In this document: positions 7,526-15,082 of the stretch, in pieces
Layout: each line of letters opens with the position of its first letter
How positions within the stretch are numbered: position 1 is the stretch's first letter
Assembly (NCBI RefSeq): GCF_019798055.1
Contig: NZ_JAHOPH010000001.1
Coordinates: 62,001 to 126,000, forward strand
Length of the DNA: 64,000 bases
Direction: 5' to 3'
Origin: Salsipaludibacter albus
Lineage (GTDB): Bacteria; Actinomycetota; Nitriliruptoria; Nitriliruptorales; Nitriliruptoraceae
The notes under the pieces: model-generated
Told to the model about the DNA's origin: nothing
Databases searched by the model: none
Seen by the model: only the letters and a program-made list of their open reading frames with translations
Program-made: the position numbers and the translations under genes

Positions 7526-8809
7526 TCAGGACAGCTGGGCGAGGAAGTCGTCGAGGCTCGGGGAGACCTCGAAGCTCGGGCCGACGTCGTCGGCGATCGC
7601 CTCGACGGTCTTGTAGCCGTTGCCGGAGATCACGGCGACGGTGCGCTCGTCGCGACCGATCGTGCCGGCCTCGACCATGCGCTTGAGGTTGGCGACGGTG
7701 ACACCGCCGGCCGTCTCGGCGAAGACGCCCTCGGTCTCGGCGAGCAGGCGGATGCCCGCGATGATCTCGTCGTCGGGCACGTGGCCGATGGCACCACCGG
7801 TGCGATCGGCGACCTTCAGGGCGTAGTAGCCGTCGGCGGGGTTGCCGATCGCCAGCGACCGCGCGATCGTGTCGGGCTTCTGGGGTCGGACGTCGAACGA
7901 GCCCCGCGCGAACGCCTCGGCGACGGGCGAGCACCCGGTCGCCTGGCCCCCGGACACCCGGGGGAGGTCACCGTCGACCAGGCCATACGACGCCAGCTCG
8001 CGGAAGGCCTTGTCGATCTTGACCATCATCGCGCCCGACGCGATCGGGGCGACCACGTGGTCCGGGAAGCGCCAGCCCAGCTGCTCGGCGATCTCGAACC
8101 CGATCGTCTTGGAGCCCTCGGCATAGTAGGTCCGCAGGTTGACGTTGACGAAGCCCCAGCCGGTGTCGTCGGCGACCTCGGCGCACAGCCGGTTGACGTC
8201 GTCGTAGTTGCCGCGCACCGTCACGAGGTTCGGCCCGTGCACGGCCGATCCCAGCACCTTGCCGGTTTCGAGGTCGGCCGGGATGAACACGTACGCGGGC
8301 GCACCGATCGCGGCCGCGTGTGCCGACACCGAGTTGCCGAGGTTGCCCGTGGAGGCGCAGGCGAAGGTCTCGATCCCCAGTGCCCGACCGGCCGACAGCG
8401 CCACGGTCACGACCCGGTCCTTGAACGACCCGGAGGGGTTGACGGTGTCGTCCTTGAGCCACAGCTCGGACAGCCCGAGCCGTTCCGCCAGGCGTGGCGC
8501 CGGTCGCAGCGGCGTCAGCCCGGTCTGCAGGTCGACGCGGTGGGACGGATCGGACGACAGGGTCGGCAGGAGGTCGCCGTAGCGCCACAGCGAGGGTGGT
8601 CCGGCCTCGATCCGCTCCCGCGAGACCACCGCGCTGATCGCGTCGGTGTCGTAGACCACCTCCAGGGGCCCGAAGCAGAACCCGCAGACGTGGCTGAGCC
8701 CGACCTCCTCCACCTCGCCGCACTCGCGACAGGCGAGACCGGTCAGGTTGGGCACGAGGTCCGCGGCCTCGCGGGCCGGGACGAACGGGGGGGCGGTCGC
8801 GGTCGGCAT
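7526..8809 (-). CDS. thrC: threonine synthase-like PLP enzyme, SAM-riboswitch controlled
   Basis: A 427-residue fold-type II PLP enzyme. The N-terminus has a zinc ribbon with Cys27, Cys30, Cys42 and Cys45; the PLP Lys is Lys130 in PSGSFKDR; STGNLGNS binds phosphate. Overall it matches threonine synthase, which converts O-phosphohomoserine to threonine. The ATG at 8809 has GAAGGAG seven bases upstream and is preferred over the ATG at 8827. The context is odd for plain threonine synthesis: a SAM-I riboswitch precedes it and a sulfur carrier follows it. An alternative is that it uses O-phosphohomoserine with a protein thiocarboxylate to make homocysteine. Sequence alone does not separate the two. 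Confidence 0.85.
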   Translation of the reverse strand: MPTATAPPFVPAREAADLVPNLTGLACRECGEVEEVGLSHVCGFCFGPLEVVYDTDAISAVVSRERIEAGPPSLWRYGDLLPTLSSDPSHRVDLQTGLTPLRPAPRLAERLGLSELWLKDDTVNPSGSFKDRVVTVALSAGRALGIETFACASTGNLGNSVSAHAAAIGAPAYVFIPADLETGKVLGSAVHGPNLVTVRGNYDDVNRLCAEVADDTGWGFVNVNLRTYYAEGSKTIGFEIAEQLGWRFPDHVVAPIASGAMMVKIDKAFRELASYGLVDGDLPRVSGGQATGCSPVAEAFARGSFDVRPQKPDTIARSLAIGNPADGYYALKVADRTGGAIGHVPDDEIIAGIRLLAETEGVFAETAGGVTVANLKRMVEAGTIGRDERTVAVISGNGYKTVEAIADDVGPSFEVSPSLDDFLAQLS

Positions 8810-8862
8810 GTGCTGGCTCCTTCGCATCGACGTCGGATGCGGCGGGAGCCCGAATGCGAAAC

Positions 8863-8882
8863 GGCCTCCCGCCGGGGAGGCC
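8863..8882 (-). terminator. riboswitch expression-platform hairpin
   Basis: On the minus strand an 8-bp stem (GGCCTCCC with GGGAGGCC, CGGC loop) follows the aptamer by about 22 bases and is followed by GTTTCGCATT. It is the likely SAM-dependent intrinsic terminator, 54 bases before the start of the thrC-like gene. The T-run is short, as is common in GC-rich actinobacteria. Confidence 0.65.
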
Positions 8883-8904
8883 GCTGAGGTGGACGGATGT
8901 CCGG

Positions 8905-9027
8905 CTCATCGACCTTGGGCCACGCGTGTCGTGGTCCCGACGGTCCGGGTTTGGCACCAACCCCGTCGGTTCGACGGGAGGTTGCCGAGGTGTCCGCGGG
9001 CCCGAGCCCTCGACCTCTCTGGATGAG
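8905..9027 (-). ncRNA. SAM-I (S-box) riboswitch aptamer
   Basis: Read on the minus strand, P1 is formed by CTCATC (9027-9022) and GATGAG (8910-8905). Inside are the S-box signatures in order: AGAGAGGTCGAGGG, a GGCCC segment, ACCTCGGCAACC, and GTTGGTGCCAAACC. This order and spacing match the SAM-I aptamer, which turns expression off when S-adenosylmethionine is high. It controls the thrC-like and sulfur-carrier genes. A promoter is placed correctly just upstream and a terminator hairpin just downstream. Confidence 0.93.
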
Positions 9028-9040
9028 CACCAGTGGGTCC

Positions 9041-9070
9041 AGTATGCCAGCCCGCTCGGCCGACGGCCAA
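9041..9070 (-). promoter_or_regulatory. sigma-A-type promoter of the riboswitch operon
   Basis: On the minus strand TTGGCC (9070-9065) and CATACT (9046-9041) are separated by 18 bases. The predicted transcript would begin about 7 bases before the aptamer P1 stem, which supports the call. Confidence 0.6.
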
Positions 9071-9080
9071 CTCGGACCGC

Positions 9081-10400
9081 TCAGTCGCGGGGAGGGGTGT
9101 CGTCGTCACCGCTCCGGGACCCACCGCCGAACCGGCGACTCTCCCACGCCCGTCGCAGCTGCTGGCTGAGCGCGCCGAGGCTCCCCTCCTCGGCCGGAGG
9201 CAGCGAACTGTCGTCGAGGAAGCGGTCGGGATCGGACAGGTGGCGCATCGACGGCACCCGGGTGGCCAGCACGTAGAGGGTGACCAGCTTGATCGCGGCG
9301 ACGATCGGGATGGCCACCAGCATCCCGATGACGCCCATGGCCGAGGCGGCGACCGCCAGGGCGAGGATGATGGTGATCGGGTGGACGTGGACGGTCCTGC
9401 CGATCACCTGGGGCGTGATGACGTGGTTGTCCACCTGCTGGACCAGCACCATCACCACGACCACGACCACGGCCTGGCTGATCCCACCACCGGTCGTCAG
9501 GGCGACGATGACGCCCAGCGTGCCTCCGACGAACGGCCCCACCAGCGGGATGAGGTTGAACAGTCCGGCCAGCCCACCGACGATCGCCCAGAACGGCAGC
9601 CCGACCAGCGCCAGGCCGATGGCGGTGGCCACGCCGACGAAGGTCGCGACGAGCAGCTGACCGCGGAAGTACGCGCCGACCGCGGACACGATCCGGTTGC
9701 CGACGTCGGTGACCTCGTCGCGCACGTCGGGCGGCAGCAGTCGCTGGAGCCCGGTCGACAACCGCGGCAGGTCCGCCAGGGTGTAGAAGGCAAGGACCGG
9801 GGCCAGGACCAGGGACACGACGCCGGCCACGACCGAGCCCAGCAGGGAGCGGGCCACGGCGAGCACGCCCACGACCTGGCCCTCGCCGTCGAAGAACCCG
9901 GCCAACCACTCGCCGCCCTCGCCACCGGCCGGCGCGACCGGGACGATGCCAGCCAGCCCGATCGGGTCGAGCACGGCCACCAGCGACGTCTGGGTGCTGT
10001 CGAGGATCGCCGGCAGGCCCTCGACCAGGGCCTGGAGCTGGGCGTTCAGGACGGGCAACAGCAGCCAGCCGCCCAGGGCCAGGAGGCCGATGACCAACAC
10101 GTACGTCAACACGGTCGCCACTACGCGGGGCAGCCGGCGGGCCAGCCACTCCACGACCGGGGACAGCAGGTAGACGAGCACGCCGGCCAGCAGGACGGGC
10201 GTGATCAGGAGCCGGAACGGTCGGCTGAGGAAGGTGACCAGGAACCACAGCAGGACGACGATGCCGACGACCAGCCAGACCCCGGCGAGCCGTCGCAGCA
10301 GTCGAGGGCTGGGCCCGGACGCGGTGCTCACCCCCGGCCCCCGGCCCGCAGGCCGTCGAGCCGAGCGGTCCGGCCCACCCCCGCCCGGCCGGCGGGTCAC
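9081..10400 (-). CDS. AI-2E / PerM-family membrane transporter
   Basis: Integral membrane protein of the AI-2E (PerM/YdiK/TqsA) family, with about eight predicted membrane segments beginning near residue 35 and the usual pattern of two N-terminal spans, a soluble loop, then a compact C-terminal bundle (VGLPFWAIVGGLAGLFNLIPLVG is a typical family region). Some members export autoinducer-2; others act as sodium/proton antiporters or are uncharacterised. The GTG at 10400 overlaps the stop of the upstream LytR_C gene by four bases, which supports it; a GTG at 10331 would remove a low-complexity Arg/Gly stretch and is a real alternative. The C-terminal tail is charged and cytoplasmic. Confidence 0.8.
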   Translation of the reverse strand: MTRRPGGGGPDRSARRPAGRGPGVSTASGPSPRLLRRLAGVWLVVGIVVLLWFLVTFLSRPFRLLITPVLLAGVLVYLLSPVVEWLARRLPRVVATVLTYVLVIGLLALGGWLLLPVLNAQLQALVEGLPAILDSTQTSLVAVLDPIGLAGIVPVAPAGGEGGEWLAGFFDGEGQVVGVLAVARSLLGSVVAGVVSLVLAPVLAFYTLADLPRLSTGLQRLLPPDVRDEVTDVGNRIVSAVGAYFRGQLLVATFVGVATAIGLALVGLPFWAIVGGLAGLFNLIPLVGPFVGGTLGVIVALTTGGGISQAVVVVVVMVLVQQVDNHVITPQVIGRTVHVHPITIILALAVAASAMGVIGMLVAIPIVAAIKLVTLYVLATRVPSMRHLSDPDRFLDDSSLPPAEEGSLGALSQQLRRAWESRRFGGGSRSGDDDTPPRD

Positions 10401-11056
10401 TGTTCGTCGAGCCCCACCACGACGTGCACGTTGACGTCCTCGCTCAGGATGTCGTTGAAGACGACCTCGTCCCAGCCGTAGTCGTCGGCGACCTGGTTGG
10501 CCTCGTCCTCGTAGCCCTCGGTGTAGAAGACGGTCGTCTCGTCGTAGATGATCGACGACGGGTTGTAGGCCACGACGCGGTACCCGTCGGCCTCCATCTC
10601 GTCGGCGATGTCGCGGGCCTGTCCGGCCCCGTCCTTGATGGCGTCGAGGACCTGGATGGAGATCTCGCCCGGGTCGATCCGGTCACCGTCGGAGTCGTCG
10701 GTCTCGTCCTCGGTCGGTTCCTCGGACGGCGACGGCTCCTGGGTGGACGACTCGGACGTAGCGGCGGGCGAGGGCTCGGCCGACGGGGTCTCGGTGTCGG
10801 TGTCGGTCTCGGACGCGGACGGGGTCTCCGACGCCGGCGGGGACTCCGCGGGCGTCTCGGTCGCCGCGGCCGTCGGGGTGTCGGTGGGCGCCGTCGACGC
10901 GGTCACGCTGGGCGACGGCTGCGGGCTCGCGACGGGGTCGTCACTGAAGCGGTCGATCGCCAGGAACAGCAATGCGGCGCCGACCACGAGGGCGAGCACG
11001 GCGATGCCGAACTGGCCGAGCGTGCGCCCCGGGTCGGGGTTGGAGTCGAACGACAT
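10397..11056 (-). CDS. LytR_C domain membrane-anchored protein
   Basis: A 219-residue protein with one N-terminal membrane helix (about residues 17-34), then a roughly 90-residue Ser/Thr/Pro/Glu-rich linker that probably spans the wall, then a C-terminal LytR_C-type domain (ISIQVLDAIKDG to VHVVVGL). LytR_C domains occur alone or at the end of LytR-CpsA-Psr wall-ligation enzymes; no catalytic LCP domain is present here. The protein is likely extracytoplasmic and wall-associated. It is translationally coupled to the AI-2E-family gene downstream and divergent from the BON-domain gene. Confidence 0.75.
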   Translation of the reverse strand: MSFDSNPDPGRTLGQFGIAVLALVVGAALLFLAIDRFSDDPVASPQPSPSVTASTAPTDTPTAAATETPAESPPASETPSASETDTDTETPSAEPSPAATSESSTQEPSPSEEPTEDETDDSDGDRIDPGEISIQVLDAIKDGAGQARDIADEMEADGYRVVAYNPSSIIYDETTVFYTEGYEDEANQVADDYGWDEVVFNDILSEDVNVHVVVGLDEQ

Positions 11057-11278
11057 CTGGTGGCCTCGGTGGCGGGGCGGGCGCGGGGCGCGGTGCAGGG
11101 GCCGGGTGACCCCCGGAGGGCGTGCGGCCACGAACCCCGTGGGGCTGCAGCGTGCCCCACCGACCCGCCACCTGCAAGGATCCACCCCGTCCCTCCGGGC
11201 GTGCCTCCCGCCGCCGTGGGCCCGCCACGCTCGGGGGCCGAACCGACGCACGCGGACGACGTGGGGGGTGTTCGACCA

Positions 11279-11322
11279 TGGCCGAACGGCCGCACACGAT
11301 GCGATTCCCCCCCGTTCGGCCA
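11279..11322. promoter_or_regulatory. inverted repeat with 11-bp arms
   Basis: TGGCCGAACGG at 11279-11289 is matched by CCGTTCGGCCA at 11312-11322, separated by 22 bases, about two helical turns. The spacing suits a regulator dimer contacting one DNA face, or a cruciform/hairpin in the leader. Confidence 0.5.
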
Positions 11323-11338
11323 CGAATCGAGGATGACA

Positions 11339-11352
11339 ACGACACGTGTCGT
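11339..11352. promoter_or_regulatory. 14-bp perfect palindrome upstream of BON gene
   Basis: ACGACACGTGTCGT is a perfect palindrome ending 39 bp before the BON-domain start codon. The position and symmetry suggest an operator near the promoter of the BON gene. The regulator is unknown. Confidence 0.5.
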
Positions 11353-11391
11353 CGCGCAAGATGGGAGCCGACCCCGTCAGAGGACCTGCAC

Positions 11392-12084
11392 ATGGCAGCC
11401 ACGACCACCGACCACGACGACGCCATCGGCGACCGCGTCGCCGCCCGCTTCGACGACCTGCGCGACCGCACCGCGGGCGCGCTGTCCAGCGAGGAGTCGC
11501 CCGCCTTCCGCGAACTCGGCCGCGTCCGGCACCGTCTCGACGACGTCGAGGAGCGCCTGTCGGACCAGCTGACCGCGCTCGGCCGGCAGCAGGCCACGCT
11601 GACCGACGAGCTCCACAGCGCGTCGAAGCGCACCACCTTCCCGCGCAAGCTGTTCTGGATGGTGCTGGGCGGAGCCGCCGCAGCCGCCGCGACGTGGCTG
11701 TCGGACCCCGACCGCGGCAAGGCCCGGCGCAACCAGCTGGCCGACCAGGTCGGCAGCCAGGCCCGCGACCTCGGTGACCAGGCCCGCTCACAGGCCGGGC
11801 AGGCCGTCAACCGTGCCAAGGGCGCAGTGGCCGAGGCCGGCCGAGACGTCCTCCCCGAGGACGTGCCGAACGACCCACAGGTGCTCCAGCAGCGCATCAA
11901 GAGCCAGGTCTTCGGTCACCGCGACGACGTCCAGGACGTCGTCCTGACCATCGGGCAGCCCGGAGAGGTCACCCTCAAGGGCACCGTCCGGTCGGCCGAC
12001 AGCGAGCAGGAGCTGCTCGCCGCCGTGGCCGACGTCGAGGGTGTCACCCGGGTCGACAACGAGCTGACCGTCGCGGCGAGCTGA
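11392..12084 (+). CDS. BON-domain protein with membrane segment
   Basis: A 230-residue protein. Residues about 20-80 look like a coiled coil (RVRHRLDDVEERLSDQL), a single hydrophobic segment lies near 85-105 (FWMVLGGAAAAAATWL), a long amphipathic Ala/Gln/Arg helix follows, and residues about 160-230 form a BON domain (VVLTIGQPGEVTLKGTV to GVTRVDNELTV). BON domains bind phospholipid and occur in osmotic-shock proteins such as OsmY. An AGAGGA site precedes the ATG at 11392 by about 7 bases. A strong terminator follows, so it is monocistronic. A membrane or envelope stress role is inferred. Confidence 0.8.
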   Translation: MAATTTDHDDAIGDRVAARFDDLRDRTAGALSSEESPAFRELGRVRHRLDDVEERLSDQLTALGRQQATLTDELHSASKRTTFPRKLFWMVLGGAAAAAATWLSDPDRGKARRNQLADQVGSQARDLGDQARSQAGQAVNRAKGAVAEAGRDVLPEDVPNDPQVLQQRIKSQVFGHRDDVQDVVLTIGQPGEVTLKGTVRSADSEQELLAAVADVEGVTRVDNELTVAAS

Positions 12085-12120
12085 CCCACGACGGCACGCG
12101 CCACGCCACCGCGACCACTC

Positions 12121-12144
12121 GGGGCCCGGATCCGTCCGGGCCCC
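12121..12144 (+). terminator. hairpin terminator after BON gene
   Basis: A perfect 10-bp stem (GGGGCCCGGA with TCCGGGCCCC) with a 4-base loop lies 37 bp after the BON stop. No T-run follows, as is usual in this genome. Confidence 0.65.
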
Positions 12145-12220
12145 GACGCATGTCGCGAGTCCGGATGGTTCCCGCGACCGGCGACGTTGGTGGACACCGA
12201 CGAGCACGGAGCCCAGCACC

Positions 12221-13234
12221 ATGACCACCATCCCCACCCTGTCCGTCCTCGACCTCGGGTCCGTGCCACGGGGCGCGACCTCGCGTGACGCCCTGCTGGG
12301 CGCCACCCGGTTGGCCCGTCGGGCCGACGACCTGGGCTACCACCGCTTCTGGGTGGCCGAGCACCACAACATGCCGATCGTCGCCTCGACGTCCCCGACG
12401 ACGCTGATGGCCCACCTCGCAGCGAGCACCACCCACATCCGGGTCGGGTCCGGCGGCGTGATGCTGCCCAACCATCCTCCCCTGGTCGTGGCCGAGCAGG
12501 TCGCGATGCTCGAGGCCCTGCATCCGGGACGCATCGACCTCGGGATCGGCCGCGCGCCCGGCACCGACCAGGCGACCGCGGCCGCCCTGCGACGCACGAC
12601 CGACGCCCTGGACGCCCGCGAGTTCCCCCAGCACCTCGTGGACCTGCTCGGGCTGCTCGGGGACGTGCGCGAGGGATCGCGGTTGCACGGCCGCTTCAGC
12701 GCCACCCCGGTGGCGACGACCCATCCCCCGGTGTTCCTGCTCGGATCGTCCGGCTACAGCGCGCAGCTGGCCGGGATGCTGGGGTTGGCGTTCGTCCAGG
12801 CACACCACTTCGACCTCGGCGGCACCGACGAGTCGCTCCGGCTGTACCGGCAGAGCTTCACGCCGGCCGGGCCGCTGGAGCACCCGCATGCCATCGTCTC
12901 GGCCAGTGTCGTCGTGGCCGACACCGAGGAGCGGGCCCGCGACCTGTCGCTGCCGGGGCGGCTGTTCCGGCTGTGGCTGCGCAGCGGACGGGACGTGCGA
13001 CTGCTGTCGGTGGAGGAAGCCCGTGAGCACCCGGACCTGGAGGCCGCACTGGCCGTCCCGACCGAGGCCCTGGTCGGGGACGCCGAGCAGGTGGCCGCCG
13101 GCATCGACGCGCTGGTCACGCGCACCGGCGCCGACGAGGTGATGGTGACCAACACGGTGGTCGACTACGACGACCGGATCACGAGCCTGGAGCTGCTGGC
13201 CGACGCCGTCGGGCTGGCGCCACCGACCGGGTGA
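12221..13234 (+). CDS. LLM-class flavin-dependent oxidoreductase (luciferase-like)
   Basis: A 337-residue TIM-barrel flavoprotein of the bacterial luciferase-like monooxygenase superfamily, MsnO8-like subgroup. Characteristic segments are WVAEHHNMP near residue 45, VGSGGVMLPNHPPLVVAEQ near 85 and RIDLGIGRAPGTDQ near 107. These enzymes use FMNH2 or F420 with various organic substrates; there is no clue here to the cofactor or substrate. A GGAG site about 8 bases before the ATG at 12221 supports the start. The gene is isolated between terminators and a small membrane protein gene on the other strand. Confidence 0.85.
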   Translation: MTTIPTLSVLDLGSVPRGATSRDALLGATRLARRADDLGYHRFWVAEHHNMPIVASTSPTTLMAHLAASTTHIRVGSGGVMLPNHPPLVVAEQVAMLEALHPGRIDLGIGRAPGTDQATAAALRRTTDALDAREFPQHLVDLLGLLGDVREGSRLHGRFSATPVATTHPPVFLLGSSGYSAQLAGMLGLAFVQAHHFDLGGTDESLRLYRQSFTPAGPLEHPHAIVSASVVVADTEERARDLSLPGRLFRLWLRSGRDVRLLSVEEAREHPDLEAALAVPTEALVGDAEQVAAGIDALVTRTGADEVMVTNTVVDYDDRITSLELLADAVGLAPPTG

Positions 13235-13273
13235 CGGGTCGGGCACGCCGCGTCGAGGCCGAGCGGCGTTCAC

Positions 13274-13702
13274 TCACCGCAGGTCCGCCAGTCGCTGGAG
13301 GCACAGCACGAGTGCGGCAGCCAGCAACCCCACGAACACCGTTCCCTCGATGCCGTCGAGCACGTCGAGCGGTCGCGCCGCGGCCGTCATCGGGTAGTAC
13401 GCAACGATCGCGAACACGAACTGGGCCACCAGCAACACGGTCACCGTCCACCAGGCCCGGACGTGGTCGGTGAGCAGGGCCAGGCCCCCGGCGATCGCGA
13501 CGACGTAGCCGGCGATCGTCAGGAGGTCGAGCCCGTCCGCCTCGGGGGTGGGCCCGTACCAGGCACGCCACAGCGTGTAGGCGGCCGACAGCGTGTACGC
13601 GCCGACGACGAGTCCGGAGGCGAGGCGGGCGCGGGTCCGATCGGTGTTCGCGGTGGTCGCGGGGTCTCGGCCCGAGCCGGTCTCGGCGCCCGTGGTGGCC
13701 AT
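13274..13702 (-). CDS. small four-helix membrane protein
   Basis: A 142-residue protein with four predicted membrane helices (roughly residues 28-48, 58-78, 84-104 and 115-136) and a soluble N-terminus. I do not recognise a named family. The ATG at 13702 is the first methionine giving a sensible N-terminus; the reading frame extends upstream across the tRNA gene, which cannot be coding. It is downstream of tRNA-Thr and convergent with the LLM oxidoreductase gene. Confidence 0.65.
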   Translation of the reverse strand: MATTGAETGSGRDPATTANTDRTRARLASGLVVGAYTLSAAYTLWRAWYGPTPEADGLDLLTIAGYVVAIAGGLALLTDHVRAWWTVTVLLVAQFVFAIVAYYPMTAAARPLDVLDGIEGTVFVGLLAAALVLCLQRLADLR

Positions 13703-13731
13703 GGCGACTCCTCGGTGGCCGAGTGGAACCG

Positions 13732-13806
13732 AGCCGAGAGCGGGATTCGAACCCGCGACCTTCGCTTTACAAGAGCGCTGCTCTGGCCTGGCTGAGCTAT
13801 CTCGGC
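13732..13806 (-). tRNA. tRNA-Thr (anticodon TGT)
   Basis: A complete cloverleaf reads on the minus strand. The acceptor stem GCCGAGA pairs with TCTCGGC; the D arm is GCTC/GAGC; the anticodon loop is CTTGTAA with anticodon TGT; the T arm is GCGGG-TTCGAAT-CCCGC; the discriminator is T. CCA is not encoded. The anticodon stem has one G-A mismatch at its base. Length is 75 nt. Confidence 0.93.
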
Positions 13807-13838
13807 GGGAGGTGCCGCGAATGCTATCGGCGGGCTCG

Positions 13839-14327
13839 TCAGGGAAGGACGAACAGGACCGCGACGACCCAGCACGCGACGGCGACGAACCCGGCACTCA
13901 GCTCGACGACGATGCCGCGCCCGATCCCGGCGAGCAACCGCCGGGTCTGGCGGCTGGCCGCAGCGCTGTCACCCGTCTCGAGCCGCTTGCCGATCCACAC
14001 GCCCAGCAGGAACCCCAGCACCAGCCCGACCACGGGCACCACGAAGAAGCCGACGACCGCACCCGCGGTCGCCAGCAGCCACGTCCTCGGCTGGGTGTCC
14101 TGCTCCGCGAGCTCCTGGCCGGGGACGAGGTACTTGCCGACGGTGCCCGCCGCCAGCAGGGCGAGCATGATGGCCACTACGCCCCACGCCGAGCCGGTGC
14201 CGACCTCGAAACCCCACACGACGGCCGCGACCGCGATCAGCAGCAGTCCGGGCAGGACCGGCACCACGACGCCGACCAGTCCCACCACCATCACGACGCC
14301 GACGAGGACCTCGCCGAGCGGGTTCAC
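13839..14327 (-). CDS. DUF456-family membrane protein
   Basis: A 162-residue hydrophobic protein with about five membrane helices and Gly-rich turns (GLVGVVVPVLPGLLLI near the start, FLLGVWIGKRLE in the middle), the pattern of DUF456. Function unknown. The GTG at 14327 overlaps the rlmB stop by four bases (GTGA), so it appears to be the last gene of the cysS-rlmB unit. Confidence 0.8.
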   Translation of the reverse strand: MNPLGEVLVGVVMVVGLVGVVVPVLPGLLLIAVAAVVWGFEVGTGSAWGVVAIMLALLAAGTVGKYLVPGQELAEQDTQPRTWLLATAGAVVGFFVVPVVGLVLGFLLGVWIGKRLETGDSAAASRQTRRLLAGIGRGIVVELSAGFVAVACWVVAVLFVLP

Positions 14328-15082
14328 GTCCCGCCCCCGGACCGACGGGCGCGGTCGATCGCGTAGAGGGCCATCGCCGCGGCCACCGAGGCGTTGTAGG
14401 AGTCGACGTGGCCGTGCAGCGGCAGCTCGACCAGCACGTCGCACCGGGTGCGGGTCAGTGGTCGCAGGCCCGTGCCCTCGGCCCCGACCACCAGCACGAG
14501 CGGCTCGGTCAGCAGGTTGCAGTCCGCGACGGCCGTGCCGGTGCCGGCCTCGAGCCCGACCAGCCACAGCCCGGCGTCCCGACACTTCTCCAGCGACTTG
14601 GCGAGGTTGACCGGGGAGACGACCGGCAGGTGCGCCAGCGCGCCGGCGGCGGCCTTCTCGACGGTCGGCGTGATCGAGGCGGTGCGTCGCTCGGGCAGGA
14701 CCAGTGCGTGGGCGCCGAGCGCCTCGGCCGTGCGCGCCACGGAGCCGACGTTGTGGGGATCCGTGACCTGGTCGAAGGCGACGAGCAGGAGTGGTTGGTC
14801 GCCCCCGCCACGGGCGAGGACCTGGTCGAGCGACTGGAACGGGAAGGCCGGGGCGAGTGCGACGACGCCCTGGTGGACCTGGCCGGGGGCCAGGGCCTCG
14901 GCGCGGTCGTCGTCGAGCGGCCGGATCGGCACCCCGGCGCCAGCCGCCCGCGTGCGGATCTCGTCCAGCGCCTCGGAGGACGACCGGTCGGCGACGAGCA
15001 CCTCCCGGACCGCGCGCCCGGCCCGCAACAGCTCACGGACCGGGTGGATCCCGACGACGACCCGGTCGTCGCGGTCGCTCAC
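14324..15082 (-). CDS. rlmB: 23S rRNA 2'-O-methyltransferase of the RlmB/TrmH (SPOUT) family
   Basis: A 252-residue SPOUT methyltransferase. An N-terminal RNA-binding domain (GIHPVRELLRAG near residue 11) is followed by the knotted SAM domain with its three motifs: DPHNVGSVARTAEALG, LVVGAEGTGLRP and LPLHGHVDSYNASVAAAMALY. The family 2'-O-methylates G2251 of 23S rRNA. The start codon overlaps the cysS stop by four bases; cysS-rlmB order is conserved across actinobacteria. Confidence 0.92.
   Translation of the reverse strand: MSDRDDRVVVGIHPVRELLRAGRAVREVLVADRSSSEALDEIRTRAAGAGVPIRPLDDDRAEALAPGQVHQGVVALAPAFPFQSLDQVLARGGGDQPLLLVAFDQVTDPHNVGSVARTAEALGAHALVLPERRTASITPTVEKAAAGALAHLPVVSPVNLAKSLEKCRDAGLWLVGLEAGTGTAVADCNLLTEPLVLVVGAEGTGLRPLTRTRCDVLVELPLHGHVDSYNASVAAAMALYAIDRARRSGGGT

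Larger units (their letters stand above)
11057..11391. other. divergent intergenic region with two symmetric elements
   Basis: A 335-bp region separates the divergent LytR_C and BON genes. It holds an 11-bp inverted repeat (11279-11289 and 11312-11322) and a 14-bp palindrome (11339-11352), listed separately. No gene is supported inside it; long frames crossing it have shadow-like composition. Confidence 0.6.

Noticed and set aside
11122-11391. Longer start for the BON-domain gene
   Set aside because: The added residues are Pro/Arg-rich and cross two palindromes; the ATG at 11392 has a ribosome site.
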